NCBI GenBank assembly: GCA_017455385.1
Contig: JAFTBD010000121.1
Span: 1 to 16,455 of the forward strand
Direction of reading: 5' to 3'
DNA length: 16,455 nt
Source: Clostridia bacterium
Lineage (GTDB): Bacteria > Bacillota > Clostridia > Christensenellales > CAG-1252
In this document: positions 13,379 through 16,455 of the stretch, piece after piece
How the letters are laid out: each line of letters begins with the position of its first letter
Numbering within the stretch: the stretch's first letter is position 1
The notes under the pieces: model-generated
The model's input: only the letters and a program-made list of their open reading frames with translations
Databases searched by the model: none
What the model was told of the DNA's origin: nothing
Translations under genes and position numbers: made by a program

Positions 13379-14728
13379 ATGAAAGACTACGAGAAGATTT
13401 GGTCGAATATATTGGATAGGGTAGCCGTCCTCGTTTCCACGGCGGCATACGAGATCTATTTTATGAAAGTGAAGCCTGTCGCCTTGAAAGACGGCAAGCT
13501 GATCTTGGTGACGGATCCTTCCGTACGTAATGCCATCCAAAGGAATTTTGCCGGCAAGCTGAATATGGCGATCCGCGAGAGTATGGAAAAGATCGAAGGT
13601 GTCGTCATCATCGTGAAAGAGGAACTGTCTTCCTACGTGGAAGAAGGCGTCGCCGAGTCCAAAGAGGAGTTCGTCCCCTCTATCAAAAAGATCGTATTTC
13701 AGAAAAATTACACCTTTGATAATTTCGTCATAGGCGACAGCAATAAATATGCCGCCGCCGCGGCGAAAGCGGTCGCGGAAGCGCCCGGCACAAATCTGAA
13801 TCCTCTTTTCATCTACGGTATGCCCGGTCTCGGTAAGACGCATATTCTCCACGCCATCGGCAACGAGATACTGCGTAATCACCCCGATATGCGTGTCTAT
13901 TACACCACGGCGGAGAACTTTACGAACGACCTCATTTACAGCATCCGTAACTCGAATAATACCGAGCTTAACCGTCAATTTCAAGAAAAATATCGTAATC
14001 TCGACGTTTTGATGATAGACGACGTGCAGTTTTTTATCGGAAAGAACAGTTCGCAAGAGAGCGTCTTTCACGTTTTCAACGACCTATATACCGCCGAGAA
14101 ACAGATCATTCTCGCGAGCGACAGACCCGTCAAAGAGTTGACTTTCTTGGACGATAGGCTCTCCAGCCGTTTCGCGAGCGGCGTGGTGGCGGATATCCAG
14201 CCTCCTTCTTTCGAGACGAGAGTCGCTATTTTACAGAAGAAGGCATTTCACTACAAAATAGACATTTCGCCCGAAGCCATTAATTATTTGGCTGAAAAAG
14301 AAAAATACAATATCCGTATTTTGGAGGGTATGCTTCAAACGGTCGGATTCTTCGCACAACTGAATAACAGACCTGTCGACAGTATCGAATTCGTGATGGA
14401 AGCCTTGCGGGAAAGTTCCGGTTCCAAGACGAATGACATCACGATGCAAAAGATCGTGGAAGTGACCTGCGCATATTTCAAAGTGAAGTTCCAAGACGTC
14501 TGCGGAAAGAAGAAGACGAAGGAGCTCGTCGAGCCGAGACAAATGGCGATGTACCTCATCACGGAGATACTGCCCGAGATCCCTCTCGCCACAATCGGCA
14601 AATTTTTCAGTGGGCGCGATCACACCACCGTCATCCATGCGCGTGACAAAATGCAGCAGAAAACGGCGGATGATCCCATCTACAGAAAGAAGGCGGAAGA
14701 CATCAAAAATCTTGTTCTCAACCAGTGA
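13379..14728 (+). CDS. dnaA: Chromosomal replication initiator DnaA
   Basis: A 449-residue AAA+ ATPase that binds DnaA boxes, melts oriC and loads the helicase. Domain I is about 1-85, followed by a short linker. The AAA+ core has Walker A GMPGLGKT (147-154), Walker B VLMIDD (210-215), sensor I ILASDRP (244-250) and box VII LDDRLSSRFASG (257-268). Domain IV ends with PRQMAMYL (386-393) and the DNA-binding signature FSGRDHTTVIHARDKM (410-425). ATG 13379 has AAAGGAG at 13367-13373; an in-frame ATG at 13361 overlaps the previous stop but lacks such a site. Only 17 bp separate it from the large repeat-protein gene, so its promoter must lie in that gene or far upstream. Length is typical. Confidence 0.98.
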   Translation: MKDYEKIWSNILDRVAVLVSTAAYEIYFMKVKPVALKDGKLILVTDPSVRNAIQRNFAGKLNMAIRESMEKIEGVVIIVKEELSSYVEEGVAESKEEFVPSIKKIVFQKNYTFDNFVIGDSNKYAAAAAKAVAEAPGTNLNPLFIYGMPGLGKTHILHAIGNEILRNHPDMRVYYTTAENFTNDLIYSIRNSNNTELNRQFQEKYRNLDVLMIDDVQFFIGKNSSQESVFHVFNDLYTAEKQIILASDRPVKELTFLDDRLSSRFASGVVADIQPPSFETRVAILQKKAFHYKIDISPEAINYLAEKEKYNIRILEGMLQTVGFFAQLNNRPVDSIEFVMEALRESSGSKTNDITMQKIVEVTCAYFKVKFQDVCGKKKTKELVEPRQMAMYLITEILPEIPLATIGKFFSGRDHTTVIHARDKMQQKTADDPIYRKKAEDIKNLVLNQ

Positions 14729-14814
14729 TCGTGTATATCTCACATCCATTCACATCCCGTCTACAAACGATCAACCTTCTATGAACAAGTCTATACACAG
14801 AGGAGAATAATATA

Positions 14815-14843
14815 TTTACAATCATTCTTCTTTATGATATACT
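14815..14843 (+). promoter_or_regulatory. dnaN promoter
   Basis: TTTACA (14815-14820) and TATACT (14838-14843) each match consensus at five of six positions with an ideal 17-bp spacer. Transcription would start near 14850, so the perfect DnaA box lies in the early transcribed region and DnaA binding could affect dnaN expression. Confidence 0.6.
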
Positions 14844-14872
14844 ATATCTTGTGGTTTTGCGGCTCTGTTCAC

Positions 14873-14881
14873 TTATCCACA
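14873..14881 (+). promoter_or_regulatory. DnaA box (perfect)
   Basis: TTATCCACA, the exact high-affinity DnaA recognition 9-mer, and the only perfect match I found in the intergenic region. Confidence 0.85.
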
Positions 14882-14937
14882 AGCATTATTATTAAGGGTT
14901 ATTGTTATCTACAGAAAAGATATAAAAAGGAGTTAGC

Positions 14938-16044
14938 ATGAAAATTATCGTTGATTCGTTGTCTTTATCCGAAGCTGTAAATAAAGTCATCAAAGCGATC
15001 TCTGTCAAGAAGAGCAATCCCGTTCTGGAATGTATCAAACTTTCCGCACGTGAAGGTGCTCTTACCTTGACGGCGACGGATATGGAGCTCTCGATCGAGA
15101 AGAAGATCTGCGCCGAAGTCTTGATAGACGGCGAAGTCCTCGTCCCCGGCAAGTTTTTCTCCGAGTTCATTCGTACCCTCAATGAGGAGAGCCTCGCTCT
15201 TGAGTGTGCCGACGGTATGAATCTTGAGATCAAATACGGTGAGAGCTACGGTTACATCCGCTGTTTGAACGTTGACGATTATCCCAATGTCGGTGAGGTG
15301 GAAGATAAATTCGTCGTTTCCTTGAAAAATATGGATCTGAAGGCATTGATCGGCAAGACCGTTTTCTGTGCTTCCACCGAGGAGAGCAGACAAGTGCTCA
15401 AAGGTTGTTTGCTCGAAGTGAACGGCAATAAAGCCACGATGGTCGCTCTCGACGGCTACCGCCTCGCTCTCTGTAATAAAGAGCTTGTGTCTTCTTCCGA
15501 AGATACTTTCAGCTGTATCATTCCGGCAAGATCCCTCTTGGAGATCAATAAGATGCTCGGCAGTGACGAAGACGAAGTCACGATGAAGATGGACGGCGAG
15601 AAACTCAGAGTCGAGATAGACAACACCGTTCTTATCAGCCGTTTGATAAAAGGTGATTTTATCAATTACAGGAATATCATCAATAAGGACTTCTCCGCCA
15701 TCGTCACGATCTCGAGGAGCCAGTTCAGCGAATATATAGACAGAGCGTCCCTCATTTCGAGGATCAGCAAGAATAACCTCATCAAGATAGAGGTAAGAGA
15801 GAGCTTTATCAAGGTGGAGAGCAATTCCGAGCTCGGCAACCTGAATGAGTCTCTGCCCGCAAGAGTGGAAGGTAAGGATAATATCATTTGTTTCAACGGC
15901 AAGTATCTCCAAGACTTCCTCGCGGTCATCGACGATGAGTTCATCAAGATGAATATCAAAGCGTCCAGCGCGCCGTGCGTCTTCACGCAGGTGGATAAGG
16001 ACGATTATTTATTCCTCGTGCTTCCTATGCGCGTAGTGGGATAG
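14938..16044 (+). CDS. dnaN: DNA polymerase III beta subunit (sliding clamp)
   Basis: A 368-residue clamp that dimerises as a ring around DNA and tethers polymerase. The sequence runs colinearly with bacterial DnaN: an opening MKIIVDSLSLSEAVNKV, the first-domain segment LTATDMELSIE (about 43-53), GYRLALCNKEL in the second domain, and a third domain ending YLFLVLPMRVVG, with the conserved C-terminal PMR that lines the client-binding pocket. AAAAAGGAG (14924-14932) lies five bases before ATG 14938. It has its own promoter in oriC and ends one base before recF starts. Length is typical. Confidence 0.97.
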   Translation: MKIIVDSLSLSEAVNKVIKAISVKKSNPVLECIKLSAREGALTLTATDMELSIEKKICAEVLIDGEVLVPGKFFSEFIRTLNEESLALECADGMNLEIKYGESYGYIRCLNVDDYPNVGEVEDKFVVSLKNMDLKALIGKTVFCASTEESRQVLKGCLLEVNGNKATMVALDGYRLALCNKELVSSSEDTFSCIIPARSLLEINKMLGSDEDEVTMKMDGEKLRVEIDNTVLISRLIKGDFINYRNIINKDFSAIVTISRSQFSEYIDRASLISRISKNNLIKIEVRESFIKVESNSELGNLNESLPARVEGKDNIICFNGKYLQDFLAVIDDEFIKMNIKASSAPCVFTQVDKDDYLFLVLPMRVVG

Positions 16045-16045
16045 G

Positions 16046-16455
16046 ATGAAAGTAAATAAGGTACAGCTCGCAAACTTCAGAAATTATACACAAGCAGAAT
16101 ACACTTTCCGTGACGGTTTGAATGTCATTTGCGGTCCGAATGCGATCGGCAAGACCAACCTCATGGAAAGTATTTTTGTATCCGCCATCGGTCGTTCTCC
16201 GCGCACGAAAAACGAGAAAGATCTCATTCGGATGGGGGATAATAAGGCATATATTCATTTATTTCTCGAGAAGAAATATCGCGATCACGTTATCAACGTG
16301 GAGATAGACCGCTCGGAGGGAAAGAAGATCAACGTGGACGGCGCGAAGATCACTCGTCTCGGTGAGCTTATCGGACTATTGACTGTCGTCTATTTCTCGC
16401 CCGATGAACTCAAAATGATAAAGGACGCGCCGCAGGAAAGGCGTCGCTTTATGGA
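16046..16455 (+). CDS. recF: DNA replication and repair protein RecF, 5' part
   Basis: The first 136 residues plus a partial codon are present; the gene runs off the window. RecF is an SMC-like ATPase that helps load RecA at gaps. Visible marks are the opening VNKVQLANFRNYTQAEYTF, Walker A GPNAIGKT (30-37; most relatives have GPNGQGKT, so A and I replace G and Q), and YFSPDELKMIKDAPQERRRF (116-135), the family motif after the lid. The start lies one base after the dnaN stop, so they are probably cotranscribed. The small S4-domain gene (yaaA) that often separates dnaN and recF in Firmicutes is absent. Confidence 0.95.
   Translation, partial: MKVNKVQLANFRNYTQAEYTFRDGLNVICGPNAIGKTNLMESIFVSAIGRSPRTKNEKDLIRMGDNKAYIHLFLEKKYRDHVINVEIDRSEGKKINVDGAKITRLGELIGLLTVVYFSPDELKMIKDAPQERRRFM

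Larger units (their letters stand above)
14729..14937. other. Putative origin of replication (oriC)
   Basis: The 209-bp dnaA-dnaN gap is AT-rich, especially 14803-14850, a candidate unwinding element. It contains one perfect DnaA box (14873-14881) and one-mismatch boxes CTATACACA (14791-14799) and TTATCTACA (14905-14913). CACATCC is repeated at 14741-14747 and 14751-14757, exactly 10 bp apart. An inverted repeat TGATCGT (14726-14732)/ACGATCA (14767-14773) begins on the dnaA stop codon. Position and content fit a Firmicutes oriC, though boxes are few. Confidence 0.7.

Noticed and set aside
1..16455. tRNA, rRNA, insertion sequence, prophage or defence system
   Set aside because: No such genes, transposase motifs or terminal repeats with target duplications were recognised.

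Overview
The window looks like the replication-origin neighbourhood of an uncultivated, spore-forming-lineage member of the Clostridia. This rests on an intact Spo0A, a Firmicutes-type dnaA-dnaN-recF block, a guanine riboswitch of the Gram-positive xpt type, strong AGGAGG-like ribosome binding sites and a moderately GC-rich coding bias. The exact family cannot be fixed from this sequence. The short intergenic repeats resemble those seen in gut Clostridia assemblies, but that is inference.

Layout, all genes on the + strand: (1) 1-306 is a repeat-rich leader with a terminator for an off-window gene, a consensus extended -10 promoter and Spo0A-box-like sites. (2) spo0A is at 307-1056. (3) 1057-1625 is about 570 bp of non-coding DNA: a 125-bp structured repeat starting at the spo0A stop, a second structured segment that repeats its right arm, and a candidate promoter-driven structured RNA. 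(4) 1577-7755 is a purine salvage and uptake operon: promoter, guanine riboswitch, terminator, xpt, a BMP-family nucleoside-binding lipoprotein, a double-domain ABC ATPase and two permeases, matching the NupNOPQ layout. (5) 7754-8264 holds a second copy of the structured repeat, a strong terminator, a mosaic of short triplet-loop hairpins joined by AATTC spacers, and an AT-rich promoter. (6) 8340-13361 is a 1673-residue membrane-anchored protein of unknown function made of about five diverged repeats of roughly 300 residues. (7) 13379-16455 carries dnaA, a compact oriC with the dnaN promoter, dnaN, and the start of recF, which runs off the window.

The purine genes form one functional unit. 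The riboswitch should read intracellular guanine or hypoxanthine and shut off both the phosphoribosyltransferase that captures xanthine or guanine and, if read-through is the main route to them, the ABC importer that brings in nucleosides. Twin hairpins after the lipoprotein gene fit the usual need for excess binding protein over transporter.

The most interesting unexplained items are the two-copy structured element, whose stems differ in sequence between copies yet stay complementary; the giant repeat protein placed 17 bp before dnaA; and the run of more than 13 kb of genes pointing toward the origin from its left side.
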